64,000 nucleotides of DNA. Origin: Opitutus sp. GAS368 (GTDB lineage: Bacteria; Verrucomicrobiota; Verrucomicrobiia; Opitutales; Opitutaceae). The notes under the pieces were generated by a model. The model made no database searches. It saw nothing but the letters and a program-made list of their open reading frames with translations, and was not told the DNA's origin. This document shows positions 23,321 to 33,243 of this stretch, in pieces. Both the position numbers and the translations under genes were made by a program. Positions within the stretch are counted from its first letter, which is position 1, and the number at the start of each line of letters is the position of its first letter. The DNA is taken from assembly GCA_945871085.1 (NCBI GenBank), contig CAMBVX010000002.1, forward strand, positions 1 through 64,000, read 5' to 3'.

Positions 23321-24352
23321 ATGGCCAAATACAAACTGGAATACATCTGGCTCGACGGCTATACGCCCCTCGCCAGCCTCCGCAGTAAAACTCAAATCAA
23401 GGACTTCGCCAGCTTCCCCAAGCTCGAAGAACTTCCCGCTTGGGGCTTCGACGGAAGTTCGACGCAGCAGGCCGAAGGCAAGAGCTCAGACATCGTGCTA
23501 AAACCCGTCGCGGTCTATCCTGACTCCACGCGCAAGAACGGAGTGCTCGTGATGTGCGAATGCTTCCAGCACACCGGCGTGGCGAGTCCGTCGAACTCAC
23601 GCGCCACGATTCCCGATGACTCGGGCACCTGGTTTGGTTTCGAACAGGAGTATTTCTTTTACAAGGACGGCGCTCCACTCGGCTTTCCGAAGGACGGTTA
23701 TCCGGCCCCGCAGGGTCCCTACTACACCGGCGTCGGTTACAAGAACGTGGGTTGCGTCGCACGGGAGATTGTCGAAAAGCACATCGATATCTGTCTTGAT
23801 GCCGGCATCAACCTCGAGGGGATCAATGCTGAGGTCGCCAAGGGCCAGTGGGAATTCCAGATTTTCGGCAAAGGCTCGAAGAGCGCAGCCGACCAAATGT
23901 GGGTCGCTCGCTACATCCTCGCCCGGCTGGCCGAAAGCTACGGCATCGACATCGAATGGCGCTGCAAGCCCATCCTCGCGCCCTTCAACCAGCCGCTCGA
24001 TTGGAACGGTTCCGGGATGCACGCGAATTTCTCGACGACTCATATGCGTGAAGTCGGTGGCAAGGCCTACTTCGAGAAGCTCATGGCGGCCTTCAGCGCC
24101 AACTGCAACGAGCACATCGCGGTCTACGGTCCCGAGAACCACCTGCGGCTCACCGGTCTTCACGAAACCCAGTCGATCGATAAATTCAGCTACGGCCTCG
24201 CCGATCGTGGCGCGTCGGTTCGCATGCCGCATAGCTTCGTGAACAACGGCTATAAGGGCTACCTTGAGGACCGCCGTCCAAATTCCGCTGCCGATCCGTA
24301 TCTGGTCGCCGGTCGGATTCTCAAAACGATTCAGTCGGTGCCGACGACCTAA
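23321..24352 (+). CDS. glnII: Glutamine synthetase, type II (eukaryote-like)
   Basis: 343 residues from ATG 23321, the length of GSII enzymes rather than the 450-470 of GSI. GSII signatures are clear: LEYIWLDGYTPLASLRSKTQ, LPAWGFDGSSTQQAEG, WFGFEQEYFF with metal ligands, NGSGMHANFST, and the substrate/ATP region ENHLRLTGLHET. It makes glutamine from glutamate, ammonia and ATP in the cytoplasm. It is monocistronic: a candidate sigma-54 promoter lies upstream and a strong terminator follows. GSII is not controlled by adenylylation, so transcription is the likely control point. Confidence 0.95.
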   Translation: MAKYKLEYIWLDGYTPLASLRSKTQIKDFASFPKLEELPAWGFDGSSTQQAEGKSSDIVLKPVAVYPDSTRKNGVLVMCECFQHTGVASPSNSRATIPDDSGTWFGFEQEYFFYKDGAPLGFPKDGYPAPQGPYYTGVGYKNVGCVAREIVEKHIDICLDAGINLEGINAEVAKGQWEFQIFGKGSKSAADQMWVARYILARLAESYGIDIEWRCKPILAPFNQPLDWNGSGMHANFSTTHMREVGGKAYFEKLMAAFSANCNEHIAVYGPENHLRLTGLHETQSIDKFSYGLADRGASVRMPHSFVNNGYKGYLEDRRPNSAADPYLVAGRILKTIQSVPTT

Positions 24353-24389
24353 GGGGGTCGAGTCTCGATCTCGCTTTGGTCCTTTCCAC

Positions 24390-24425
24390 GGCGTCACCCC
24401 TTTTTTGGGGTGGTGCCGTTTTTTT
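24390..24425 (+). terminator. Intrinsic terminator of glnII
   Basis: Stem ggcgtcacccc (24390-24400) with ggggtggtgcc (24407-24417), 11 pairs including two G-T wobbles, loop of six T, then seven T at 24419-24425. A textbook intrinsic terminator 37 bp after the stop. Confidence 0.92.
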
Positions 24426-24494
24426 GTGCTCGGAGCGCGCGTGAAATAGGTCGCATAGTCGTCCTGCGACCGACGTGGTTGCGTTTCGATTCTC

Positions 24495-26438
24495 ATGCCC
24501 GCTCAACTCGCACCGTCGTCGCCGCGCGCCTCCATCTGGGAGTGGATGCAGACGGGGTTGCTCGCGATGAATCTCAGCTGGACAACGCTGTGTCTCGGCG
24601 GTTACCGGGCGGAGACCATGGTGGTCACGAGCGCGCTCAACGCCGTGATGCTCGCTCTGCATTTTGGTCGCCGTGCGACGTCGACGGAGTTGCCGCCGCT
24701 GCATCCTGCGGGGTGGTGGTTATTGCCGTTCCTGTCTTATGCGGCGGCCAACGTGCGGTGGTTTTCACCAGTGCCGTGGCTCGGTTGGCAGGATTGGCTG
24801 GGCTGGGCGCAATTGGCCGGTGTCTTCTGGATCGTGATCAATGACATTCGGACTGCGGCGGCGCGCAAGTTTCTGTTCAACGTCATCCTTGCTCTCGCGA
24901 TCTGCTCCGTCGCGCTCGCGTGTTATCAGCGATTCGTGAAGCCCGACTGGCTGATGTTGGGCGGGACACAGACTGCGCAGTTTCTAGCGAGGTCGAGCGG
25001 GCCGTTTGCGGTGCCGAACAGTTTTGCGGCAATGCTTGTCCTCGTTCTCCCGGCCGTCGCGTTCCCGATGTGGCGTCGCGGTGCGACCGCCGTGGCGCGC
25101 GTGTGGGCCGGATACCTGACGGCGGTGCTTTTGCTCGGATTGGGGCTGACCATCAGCCGAGGGGCGTGGATCGGACTGACCGTGGCGGTGATGGCTTCGC
25201 CGTGGCTGGTGGCAGGAATTGGTTGGCGCCGCCGAATGGCAATGTCAGCCGGGATCTTGGCTGCCGTGATGGCCGCGGGAGCCGTGGTTTATACGGCGGT
25301 GCCGCAGACCCGTGAGCGGCTGGATTTCCTGATGCGTGACGGAGGCGAGAGAAGCCGACCGGTCATGTGGCGCGCGGCCTGGCGTATATTCATCGAGAGT
25401 CCGGCCTTGGGGGGTGGCGCGGGCAGCTACAGCACCTTATTTGAAAAGCACCGGCCGGAGCATGAGCAGAAAGACCCGCAGTGGGCGCACAACGACTACC
25501 TCAACACGCTGAGTGATTACGGAGCGGTAGGGTTTGGACTTTTTTTCGGGGCCTGTGGTGTGATGGTCTGGCGAGCGGCGCGTGGCCGACGCGCGCGTGG
25601 CTCCACTGAACGGGTGAATGCCGTGGCGGCGATGGAACGTGATGACGGGGAATCACGCGGGATGGTGACCGCGTGGGCCGTTGGGTTGCTCGCATTCGCC
25701 CTGCACCTCGTGGTGGATTTTCATTTGAAGATTCCCGCGCTCGCGATGCTCGCGGCAACGATCGCCGGATTGAGCGTAACAGGGCTAGGGCCGCGAGTGG
25801 ACCGTTTGCGGGAATCGTCGGTGACGTTAGGGAACTCGTGGCTTCGGCGTACGGCAAACGGGGTGACGGGCGGATTGATTCTTGGGTTGGGAATTTGGTG
25901 GGTGGTTCCGCTTTACCGGGCCGAAGGGCTGCGCGACAACGTCCGCCGCCGTCTCGATGCGTTGTCGGTGCCTGGGCGATCCGCGATGGACCGGCAGGTC
26001 GTGGCGTCGAAAGCCCGCGAAGAATTGTCCCATGCGTTGGAGCTTGATCCCGCCAACGCCCAAGCGTGGGCGGACCGCGCCTATGCGACCGCGATTCTCG
26101 GCCACGATGATCGCGCCCGAGAGCAGGAGTTGGGGCGTGCGGCCGAGGCCGACGCGCGGCGCGCGCTCGCGCACGGACGCGGAGTGCCGGCTTTTTTTCT
26201 GCGTTTGGGCGTGGGCCTCGACCTGCAGGGGCGTTGGTTGGAGGCGGGCGCAGCATTTTCCGAGGCCCTGCGACTCGCGCCGGTAAGCGCGACGACTTGG
26301 TTTCACTACGCCTATCACCTCTCGCTCAATCGCGTGACAATCCCGCTCTCTCGCGCCGCCATTGCGACCAGCTTGCGTCTTGACCACTCACGGCCCGAAG
26401 CCGAAAGTCTGCGGCAGCAACTGGGAGAGCGTCGCTAG
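24495..26438 (+). CDS. O-antigen ligase/polymerase-family membrane protein with TPR tail
   Basis: 647 residues. About ten hydrophobic segments span residues 20-470. The Wzy/WaaL core is seen as LTISRGAWIGLTVAV, the large periplasmic loop with RPVMWRAAWRIFIESPALGG, and WAHNDYLNTLSDYGAVGFG. The last 150 residues are soluble and TPR-like (HALELDPANAQAWADRAYA; GRWLEAGAAFSEALRLAP), as in bacterial ligases with scaffold tails. It should transfer or polymerise a lipid-linked glycan at the periplasmic face. It is followed after 19 bp by the FecR gene, so these may be co-transcribed. Confidence 0.87.
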   Translation: MPAQLAPSSPRASIWEWMQTGLLAMNLSWTTLCLGGYRAETMVVTSALNAVMLALHFGRRATSTELPPLHPAGWWLLPFLSYAAANVRWFSPVPWLGWQDWLGWAQLAGVFWIVINDIRTAAARKFLFNVILALAICSVALACYQRFVKPDWLMLGGTQTAQFLARSSGPFAVPNSFAAMLVLVLPAVAFPMWRRGATAVARVWAGYLTAVLLLGLGLTISRGAWIGLTVAVMASPWLVAGIGWRRRMAMSAGILAAVMAAGAVVYTAVPQTRERLDFLMRDGGERSRPVMWRAAWRIFIESPALGGGAGSYSTLFEKHRPEHEQKDPQWAHNDYLNTLSDYGAVGFGLFFGACGVMVWRAARGRRARGSTERVNAVAAMERDDGESRGMVTAWAVGLLAFALHLVVDFHLKIPALAMLAATIAGLSVTGLGPRVDRLRESSVTLGNSWLRRTANGVTGGLILGLGIWWVVPLYRAEGLRDNVRRRLDALSVPGRSAMDRQVVASKAREELSHALELDPANAQAWADRAYATAILGHDDRAREQELGRAAEADARRALAHGRGVPAFFLRLGVGLDLQGRWLEAGAAFSEALRLAPVSATTWFHYAYHLSLNRVTIPLSRAAIATSLRLDHSRPEAESLRQQLGERR

Positions 26439-26457
26439 GCGTTTTTCCTCGCCCACT

Positions 26458-27495
26458 ATGCAAACCAAGCTCTCGCCCTGGATGTCGCTCATCGCCTTTT
26501 TGGCGCTGTTCACTTTTCAGGCAGCCGCCCAACCGTCGGCGCCGGCGGCGGCGGGAGTGCCGGGTGCAGCTCCCTCGGAACAGCTGCCTGGCACGATTCG
26601 CGCGACGCGCGTTGTGGGTAAAGTGAGTGTCGAGGAAATTGCTTCCAAAGTTCGCGGGCCGTTGGCCAATGACCAGATCATCCAACAAGGCACGATTGTT
26701 CGCACCGAGGTCGGGTCCAGTGTCGTGTTGATGTTTTCCAACGGAGCCTCGGTCAGTCTGAACTTTTCTTCGGAACTTAACATCGAGACGTTTACGCAAG
26801 ATCCGTTTGCCGGGAATTACGAGCCGTCGAAGGAGACTGACGAACCGAGCGTTTCGACCACGAATATCAAGCTCACCCAAGGTGAACTCGTCGGCAATGT
26901 GAAGAAACTCAAAAGGGGTGGGGCCGTGGAATCCAAATTTACCGTCGGGACGCCGGTGGGCGCAGCCGGTATCCGCGGAACCACGTTTAAGATCACCTAC
27001 CGTCCGTCCGGTGACGGTCGTACCTTCAACTTCACGGTCACGACCGTGGAAGGAAACGTGGAGGTCAAGGTCGCCTCGGGGGCAGTGAATGCGCCCCCCG
27101 TGTCGGTCACCGACAATAAGGAAATTACCATTACGAACGTCGAAGTGAACGTGACGACGAATCAAGTCACTGCTACGACCGCAACCGGCCAGACGGTCGC
27201 CGTGACCGTGCCCCCGGCGGCCGTGGATGCTCCGGTCACGACGGTGCAACAGGTGGCGGCCGTCGCTACGCAATTGGTCCAGGCGGTCGCTACGGTCGTG
27301 TTCGCGCCGCCAGTCCCAGTTCCCGTGTCGAAGCCAACCGTGACACCCACGCCGACTCCGGCGCCTGAGCCCACGCCCACGCCCACGCCGACTCCAACTC
27401 CGGAGCCAAAGCCTCCGGCGACGCCTCCTCCGGTCACGACGCCACCGCCTGCGCCACCGCCCACGACGCCGCCGCCGCGAATCACTTCACCGTGA
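26458..27495 (+). CDS. Exported FecR-domain protein with Pro/Thr-rich tail
   Basis: 345 residues from ATG 26458, beginning a signal peptide (LIAFLALFTFQAAA|Q). The FecR-like beta domain spans about 40-215: ATRVVGKVSVEE, GTIVRTEVGSSVVLMFSNGA, and TPVGAAGIRGTTFKI, the last being the hallmark 'TPvg..GvRGT' segment. A Val/Thr-rich stretch leads to a low-complexity tail of Pro, Thr and Glu (about 297-345; PTPTP repeats). Exported FecR proteins of this type usually sit beside CHASE2 cyclases or channel proteins, as here. They likely sense or scaffold in the periplasm; the ligand is unknown. Confidence 0.85.
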   Translation: MQTKLSPWMSLIAFLALFTFQAAAQPSAPAAAGVPGAAPSEQLPGTIRATRVVGKVSVEEIASKVRGPLANDQIIQQGTIVRTEVGSSVVLMFSNGASVSLNFSSELNIETFTQDPFAGNYEPSKETDEPSVSTTNIKLTQGELVGNVKKLKRGGAVESKFTVGTPVGAAGIRGTTFKITYRPSGDGRTFNFTVTTVEGNVEVKVASGAVNAPPVSVTDNKEITITNVEVNVTTNQVTATTATGQTVAVTVPPAAVDAPVTTVQQVAAVATQLVQAVATVVFAPPVPVPVSKPTVTPTPTPAPEPTPTPTPTPTPEPKPPATPPPVTTPPPAPPPTTPPPRITSP

Positions 27496-27634
27496 CGCGC
27501 CAAGTGAGTGTGGTGTCGCTTGAATTGTTAAGTGCTCGGATGGACGCCGATTCTGCCTGAGGGGATTCTGCCTCGAACTAATTCTGCCTTCCGTTCGTCG
27601 CTCGCTTGCCTAGGTTGGCGCGGTGGCTCAGCCC

Positions 27635-29899
27635 ATGAAAAAAACGAATCTGTCCTGGATGCGCTGGCTGTTGTTGCTGCCCATCCCCGTGGTTTGGGCC
27701 CTGCTGACCCATTTCGAACTCTTGGATTTTTTTGAGAACCGCACGATCGATTGGCGGTTTCAGAAACGCGGCGAAATCCAGGCTCCGATCAAGATCATCT
27801 ACGTCGATATTGATTCTCGCAGCACGAGCGAAATTGGTAACTGGCCTTGGTCGCGGCACTACTTCGCGAAGGTGACGGAGGTATTGTTGCAAAAGGCGGG
27901 AGTGCGGGCGATCGGCTTCGATATAATGCTCGTGCCCAAGGCACCGGCGGAAATCGCCGACCGTAACCGTATGCGGGCCGGCGACGTGGCATTGGGTCGC
28001 CTGGTGTTTCAACCGATGGCGGCGACGCCTCCCCCGGTGCTGTTTGCCGCCTCATTTGCCGCGCGGAATTTCCGCTCGGCAGAAGGCACGCTGGAGCAGC
28101 GCGGTCTACCGCTGGTCGCCAGCGATCCTCCCCCCCGGGTGAGCGACATCGAACCGCCCGAGGAGAGCGCGCTGGAGACGCCGAGTGGTAAGGCGCTTTC
28201 GCCACCGTTGGTCGGCTTGATCGACACGATGGACAGCGGCACCCGGACGGTGCCGGTGTGGGCGCCGACCCGAACGAAAGACTATTACCACATGGCGGTG
28301 GAACTGGCGCGGCTCCATTGGGGGTTGCCGATCGGGAGCGTGAAACGCAGTGCCGACCATCTGGATTTCGTCGATCCACGGGGCTCGATCGTCAGCCGGG
28401 TGCCGCTCCGGGGCAAACAACTCGTGGATATCAACTGGTTTTCGCCGTGGGGGGCAGACGTGAATATCAGCCTTTTCGAGGTTTTTGTTTACGCGGGAAT
28501 GCTCGAATCGAAAGATGAGGCAAAACGAAAAACAGCGGTGGAGTATTTCGCCCAGGACGCCTGGAAGGATGCCATTGTGCTGATTGGCCCGGTGGACCCG
28601 CTGCTGCAAGACTTGGCGAGCACGCCACTGGACGAAACGCCGGTGCCCAAGGTGGGCGTGCACGGGAATTTATTGAAGACCATTGTCTCAGGAATCTACC
28701 TAAAACGCCTGCCGCCTTGGGCAAACTATGCGATCATTTTTGCGCTCACGGTGCTGATCAGCGCGTTTGCGGCGGCTGGCGGAGCAAAAGGTGCGCGCAC
28801 CAAACTGACGGCGGCGCTGCTCCTCGTTGCCTACATCTGGCTGACGTTCGAGCTTTTTGCTGAACTGCACCTGATATTGCCGCTCACGGCCCCGATCGGT
28901 GCGATTTTTACCACGAGTTTTTCCGCCATCATCTGGCAGCTCATCGACGAGGAGAAACAGAAAGGGCGGATCAAGGGGATGTTTGGCACCTACCTCTCGC
29001 CCGAACTGGTCAGTAAAATGGTGGAGTCTGGTGATGACCCGCAACTCGGTGGGCACGACTCCGAGATCACGGCGTATTTTTCGGACATCCAATCATTCTC
29101 CACGTTTTCGGAGAAGCTCGGCTCCGCGCGACTCGTCGAGCTGATGAACGAGTATCTGACCGCCTGCACCGACATCGTGCAGTCGCAGGGTGGCACGCTC
29201 GATAAATATATCGGCGATGCCGTCGTGGCGATGTTCGGAGCGCCGATTCCCTTGCCCGACCACGCCTACCGGGCCTGCGTGACGACGCAATTGGTCCACC
29301 TGAAACTGGCCGAGTTGCGTGCGAGGTGGCGGGGTGAGGGAGAAAAATGGCCGGAGATCGTGTGGAAAATGCAGACTCGCGTCGGCCTCAATACCGGCGT
29401 GTGCATGATCGGTAATATGGGCAGCCGCACGCGTTTTAACTACACGATGATGGGGGACAATGTGAACCTCGCGGCGCGCATGGAATCGGGCGCGAAGAGC
29501 TGGGGTGCCTACACGATGTGCGCCGAGGCGACGAAGCTCGCCTGCGAACAGCACGGCGGTGACCGCGTCGTGTTCCGTGCGCTCGGCCGCATCGTGGTGA
29601 AGGGACGCACGAAGGCGGTTCCGATTTTTGAGATTGTGGGACTCAAGGAAAATGTGACGGCGCAAACGCGCGAGTGCATTGGGCTCTTCGAGCAAGGGCT
29701 GGCGAAACATTATGCGCGCGACTGGGACGGTGCCTTGGCACTCTTTGCACAGAGCCGCGAACTCGAGCCAAACGTTCCCGGCAAAACTCCCGGGGTGCTG
29801 AGCAATCCTTCGATTGTTTATCTGCAGATCACCGCAGACTACAAAGTGGAGTCTCCCGAGGAAAATTGGGATGGCGTCTATCACATGAAAGAGAAGTGA
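27635..29899 (+). CDS. CHASE2-domain class III adenylate cyclase
   Basis: 754 residues from ATG 27635 (GTG 27623 is an alternative). An N-terminal transmembrane helix leads to a periplasmic CHASE2 domain (about 30-365), marked by NRTIDWRFQKRG, IIYVDIDSRS and GVRAIGFDIML. Three more helices follow (about 370-435), then the cyclase domain: metal ligands Asp484 (YFSDIQSF) and Asp528 (YIGDAVVAMFGAP), adenine-selecting Lys524, and MGDNVNLAARMES with the transition-state Asn and Arg. A TPR-like tail closes the protein. It should make cAMP in response to a periplasmic signal, perhaps through the adjacent FecR protein. Confidence 0.93.
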   Translation: MKKTNLSWMRWLLLLPIPVVWALLTHFELLDFFENRTIDWRFQKRGEIQAPIKIIYVDIDSRSTSEIGNWPWSRHYFAKVTEVLLQKAGVRAIGFDIMLVPKAPAEIADRNRMRAGDVALGRLVFQPMAATPPPVLFAASFAARNFRSAEGTLEQRGLPLVASDPPPRVSDIEPPEESALETPSGKALSPPLVGLIDTMDSGTRTVPVWAPTRTKDYYHMAVELARLHWGLPIGSVKRSADHLDFVDPRGSIVSRVPLRGKQLVDINWFSPWGADVNISLFEVFVYAGMLESKDEAKRKTAVEYFAQDAWKDAIVLIGPVDPLLQDLASTPLDETPVPKVGVHGNLLKTIVSGIYLKRLPPWANYAIIFALTVLISAFAAAGGAKGARTKLTAALLLVAYIWLTFELFAELHLILPLTAPIGAIFTTSFSAIIWQLIDEEKQKGRIKGMFGTYLSPELVSKMVESGDDPQLGGHDSEITAYFSDIQSFSTFSEKLGSARLVELMNEYLTACTDIVQSQGGTLDKYIGDAVVAMFGAPIPLPDHAYRACVTTQLVHLKLAELRARWRGEGEKWPEIVWKMQTRVGLNTGVCMIGNMGSRTRFNYTMMGDNVNLAARMESGAKSWGAYTMCAEATKLACEQHGGDRVVFRALGRIVVKGRTKAVPIFEIVGLKENVTAQTRECIGLFEQGLAKHYARDWDGALALFAQSRELEPNVPGKTPGVLSNPSIVYLQITADYKVESPEENWDGVYHMKEK

Positions 29900-29993
29900 G
29901 GCGCACGGGTAGGCCGTGTCGTTGGGCGCGCGCGGTGGGTGATTCATCCCGAAGGGCCCACGATTCCTTGAGTTTGCGGGTGCTGTCGGTGGA

Positions 29994-30155
29994 GTCGCAA
30001 CCTCCGGGCGCGTCCGCACAAGAAATACTGAGTAAGTCCAACGTCTCGTGATATTTGGACGATAGTCGAAACAGGCCTCGCTCACGCTCGCAGCTACCAG
30101 CAGTCAAAAACTCAAATGACGTTGGTATAAGTCCGTCGCGCCCGGAGGTCGCGAC
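29994..30155. repeat. Large inverted repeat, MITE-like, in the 29.9-30.2 kb gap
   Basis: Outer arms 29994-30012 and 30137-30155 (gtcgc-acctccgggcgcg) match at 18 of 19 positions. Inner segments near 30037 and 30119 (gtccaacgtc/gacgttgg) also pair. The 162-bp unit fills most of the space between the convergent cyclase and ilvB genes. No coding region is seen in 29900-30238. Confidence 0.6.
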
Positions 30156-30181
30156 GCAAGCACTCGGTGAGGCGAAGCCAC

Positions 30182-30211
30182 AAAAAAGCCCGGATCGTGC
30201 GGACCCGGGCT
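30182..30211 (-). terminator. Intrinsic terminator of ilvB
   Basis: On the minus strand after the ilvB stop: stem agcccggg-t/at-ccgggct around ccgcacg, followed by TTTTTTG. A GC-rich stem with a T6 tract, 28 bp downstream of the gene. Confidence 0.88.
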
Positions 30212-30238
30212 GGAGGAAAGTGCGCGAGCTTTCGCGGC

Positions 30239-32017
30239 TTATTTCAGGATCATCTCTTTCACCGATTTTCCGGCCGGGATCATCGGTAGCACGTGTTCCG
30301 TGTAGGGCACGATGATGTCCAAGACGAACGGGCCGTCGTGATCGAGCATCTCTTGGATGGCTGCCTTGAGTTCGCTCTTTTTGTGGACGCGGCGGCCCTT
30401 CACGCCAAAGCCTTCGGCGATTTTAACGAAATCTGGATACAGGCCGGCGAGGTTGTCGGGACCACCGACATTGGTCTCGTCGCCGAGGATGGTGTTGCCG
30501 CGGACGCTGCCGTAGAAGCGATCTTCCCACTGGACGACCATGCCGAGGTGTTGGTTATTGAGGATCATCGCCTTTGCCGCGATTTTCTCAATGTGGCAGG
30601 TGGCGAGTTCCTGGATGTTCATCATGAACGAGCCGTCGCCATCAATGTCGATGACCTGCTTGTCGGGGCAGGCGACCTTCGCGCCCATCGCCGCGGGATA
30701 ACCGAAGCCCATGGCGCCGAGACCGAGCGAGCTGATGTAGCGGCGGGGTTCATTGAAGCGATAGAACTGTGCGGCCCACATCTGGTGCTGACCGACACCG
30801 GTCGTGATGATGGCGTCGCCTTTGGTGAGTTCGTAGAGAGCCGCGACGGCCTCTTGGGGCACGATGTGCTTGCTCTCTTCGAAACGGAACGGGTGTTCCT
30901 TCTTCCAGGTCGCGATCTGCGCATGCCACGCGGCGGTGTCGGGTGGAGCGAACTTGTGCGCTGCGGCGAGCTCGTTGAGACGGACGAGCGCGGGCTTGAT
31001 GTCGCTGACGATCGGCAACGTGACGCGTTTGTTCTTGTTGTGCTCGGACGCGTCGATGTCGACGTGGACGATCTTGGCGTGGGTCGCGAATTTGTTGGTG
31101 TCGCCGGTGATGCGGTCATCGAAGCGAGCGCCGAAGCAGAGCAGCAGGTCGCACTGGTCGACGGCCCAGTTGCCATAGGCGGAGCCGTGCATGCCGAACC
31201 ATTGCATCGAGAGCGGGTGGGACTCAGGGAAACCGCCGACGCCCATGAGCGTGGTGGCGACAGGGACGTTGGTTTTTTCCGCGAAGGCCTTGAGGTCAGC
31301 GTGAGCCTCGGCCGAAATGATGCCGCCGCCGGCGTAGAGGACGGGGCGCTTCGCCTCGGCGATCAAGGCCAGCACCTGTTTGAGCTGATCATCCGGGGCC
31401 TTGAACGTCGCGGTCGCGTAGCTGCTGCGAAACTCGACCGTCGCAGGAAACACGGGCTGAAATTTCGCTTGTTGCACATCCTTCGGGATGTCGATGACCA
31501 CGGGGCCGGGGCGACCGCTGCGGGCGAGGTAGAACGCCTCTTTGAAAATGCGCGGTAGATCCTTCACGTCCATGACGAGATAGGAGTGCTTCACGATTGG
31601 CAGTGTCATGCCGTAGAAATCGGTCTCCTGAAACGCCATCTTGCCGATATATTTCGAGAACACCTGGCCGGTGATCGCGACCATGGGGATCGAGTCCATG
31701 AACGCATCGGCAATGGCGGAGACGAGGTTGGTGGCACCGGGGCCGCTGGTGGCCATACAGACGCCGACTTTGCCAGTGGCGCGAGCGTAGCCCTCGGCGG
31801 CAAAGGAACCACCCTGCTCGTGACGCGGCAAAATCGTGCGGATCTTGTCGGTGCGGGCGAGGGATTGATGGAGTTCCTGCGAGGCGCCGCCGGGATAGGC
31901 AAAGATCACGTCGACACCCTCGCGGATGAGGCACTCGACGACGCAGTCGGCGCCCTTCATTTCGCGGCCGATCTCGGCCTGGGGAAACGCAGCGGGGGAG
32001 GTGTGATCTTTTTTCAT
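30239..32017 (-). CDS. ilvB: Acetolactate synthase, large catalytic subunit
   Basis: 592 residues, the usual length. It is a ThDP enzyme: [17 protein letters not shown], the cofactor Glu67 in [26 protein letters not shown], and the diphosphate motif [15 protein letters not shown] with [16 protein letters not shown]. The first step of valine/leucine and isoleucine synthesis joins two pyruvates, or pyruvate and 2-ketobutyrate. Lengthy AHAS identity and the QWEDRFY element separate it from IolD, another ThDP enzyme in this window. The regulatory subunit ilvN is not adjacent. It ends at a strong terminator and is probably monocistronic. Confidence 0.95.
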   Translation of the reverse strand: MKKDHTSPAAFPQAEIGREMKGADCVVECLIREGVDVIFAYPGGASQELHQSLARTDKIRTILPRHEQGGSFAAEGYARATGKVGVCMATSGPGATNLVSAIADAFMDSIPMVAITGQVFSKYIGKMAFQETDFYGMTLPIVKHSYLVMDVKDLPRIFKEAFYLARSGRPGPVVIDIPKDVQQAKFQPVFPATVEFRSSYATATFKAPDDQLKQVLALIAEAKRPVLYAGGGIISAEAHADLKAFAEKTNVPVATTLMGVGGFPESHPLSMQWFGMHGSAYGNWAVDQCDLLLCFGARFDDRITGDTNKFATHAKIVHVDIDASEHNKNKRVTLPIVSDIKPALVRLNELAAAHKFAPPDTAAWHAQIATWKKEHPFRFEESKHIVPQEAVAALYELTKGDAIITTGVGQHQMWAAQFYRFNEPRRYISSLGLGAMGFGYPAAMGAKVACPDKQVIDIDGDGSFMMNIQELATCHIEKIAAKAMILNNQHLGMVVQWEDRFYGSVRGNTILGDETNVGGPDNLAGLYPDFVKIAEGFGVKGRRVHKKSELKAAIQEMLDHDGPFVLDIIVPYTEHVLPMIPAGKSVKEMILK

Positions 32018-32127
32018 GGCGATGAGCTCTGGATAGAGAGCCTCGTATCAAAAAGGAGCGAGAGGGCGGGAAGCAAGCCTGCGGATGGGGCGGATTTTGG
32101 CTGGCGCTCTCGGTCGGGCGTTACAGG

Positions 32128-32919
32128 GTGTCGCTCGTGTTAAAATTGCTTTTCATCGGCGACATCGTGGGTCGGCCCGGCCGGGATATTCTCGCCGAGA
32201 AACTGCCGCGCGTGCGCACCGAGCACGGGCTCGATTTTGTGATTGCCAATGGCGAGAACGCCGCCGCCGGTGCGGGCATTACTGGAACGATTGCCAAATC
32301 CATCCTCGGGAGCGGGGTCGACGCGATCACGTTGGGTGACCACGTGTGGGATCAACGCGGCTGGGAAAACGAGATTGGCCAAATCGAACAGGTGTGTCGT
32401 CCGGCCAATCTGCCGAAGTCGAATCCCGGTTGGGATCACCTTATCATTGAAAAACGTGGCTTTCGGGTGGCGGTGTTCACGGTGCTCGGTCGCACGTTTA
32501 TGGGCATAAAAGCCGACTGCCCGTTCCTCTGTGCCGACCGCATGATTGAGCAACTTAAGGGTCAGGCCGATGCGATCATCGTGGAGATTCACGCCGAGGC
32601 GACGTCGGAGAAAATTGCGCTCGGTTGGCACCTCGACGGGCGGGTGACGGCGGTGCTGGGCACGCACACTCACGTGCCGACGGCGGATGCGCGGGTGCTG
32701 CCGAAAGGCACCGCGTTTATGTGCGACGTGGGGATGACGGGGCCGTATGCGGGAGTGCTCGGCCGTGAAGTCGCGCCGGTGGTCGCGAAGTTTTTGGACG
32801 GCATGCCGCGGCGGTTCGAAGTCGCGACGGACGACGTGCGGATTTCCGGTGCTTTAATCGAGATCAGTCCGTCGATGGCGCGGGCGGAGAAGATCGAGCT
32901 GTTGACGGTGCGGCGGTAG
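32128..32919 (+). CDS. ymdB: YmdB-type metallophosphoesterase (TIGR00282 family)
   Basis: 263 residues from GTG 32128; GTG 32137, which has AGGG nearby, could be the true start. Di-metal ligands are in [45 protein letters not shown] and [15 protein letters not shown], matching the YmdB phosphodiesterase family that hydrolyses 2',3'-cyclic nucleotides in Bacillus. It is divergent from ilvB with a 110-bp spacer. The cellular role in this phylum is unknown; a place in cyclic-nucleotide turnover is plausible. Confidence 0.9.
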   Translation: MSLVLKLLFIGDIVGRPGRDILAEKLPRVRTEHGLDFVIANGENAAAGAGITGTIAKSILGSGVDAITLGDHVWDQRGWENEIGQIEQVCRPANLPKSNPGWDHLIIEKRGFRVAVFTVLGRTFMGIKADCPFLCADRMIEQLKGQADAIIVEIHAEATSEKIALGWHLDGRVTAVLGTHTHVPTADARVLPKGTAFMCDVGMTGPYAGVLGREVAPVVAKFLDGMPRRFEVATDDVRISGALIEISPSMARAEKIELLTVRR

Positions 32920-32949
32920 CTGCGGCGAGGTCGGGTGGAACCTCTTCTT

Positions 32950-33075
32950 CTAGCAGGCTGTCAGACTGTGGCCGCCGAAGGCATTTGCAGCTCGATATTT
33001 GATCTTTTTTGAAAATATTTTCGCGATTATCGCATTGTGGACGCCTTTAATTTCTAAGTCCGACAGGCTGCTAGG
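32950..33075. mobile_element. Small non-autonomous element (MITE-like) with terminal inverted repeats
   Basis: A 126-bp segment bounded by ctagcaggctgtcagact (32950-32967) and agtccgacaggctgctagg (33057-33075), which are inverted copies matching at about 16 of 18 positions. The interior is AT-richer than the surroundings and has no gene. No transposase with these ends is in the window, so it would move in trans. Confidence 0.55.
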
Positions 33076-33145
33076 AAATTGGCTCTGTTTCTTCCCTGTC
33101 GGGGCAGGAGCAGCACTGCGGAAGAGGCGGCGAATGAACACAGAG

Positions 33146-33243
33146 GGTTTGTCATTGCGAGCCCGGCTTGGCGGGCGCGGCCATCCCGCTGAAATTCCCG
33201 ATGGACTGCCCCAGTCGGCCAGCCTCCTGCGCAATGACAAACC
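33146..33243. repeat. Inverted repeat of the gtcattgcgag type
   Basis: Arms ggtttgtcattgcg (33146-33159) and cgcaatgacaaacc (33230-33243) are a perfect 14-bp inverted pair around a 70-bp GC-rich interior. Repeats ending in gtcattgcgag are common in intergenic DNA of several phyla. The remainder of the gap (33244-33628) shows no gene, only shorter imperfect palindromes. Confidence 0.7.

Noticed and set aside
27340-27485. Short tandem Pro/Thr-coding repeats that might be a satellite
   Set aside because: They lie in frame inside the FecR gene and code a proline-rich tail common in exported proteins.
30293-31558. 421-codon plus-strand frame opposite ilvB
   Set aside because: Shadow of ilvB, no recognised motif.
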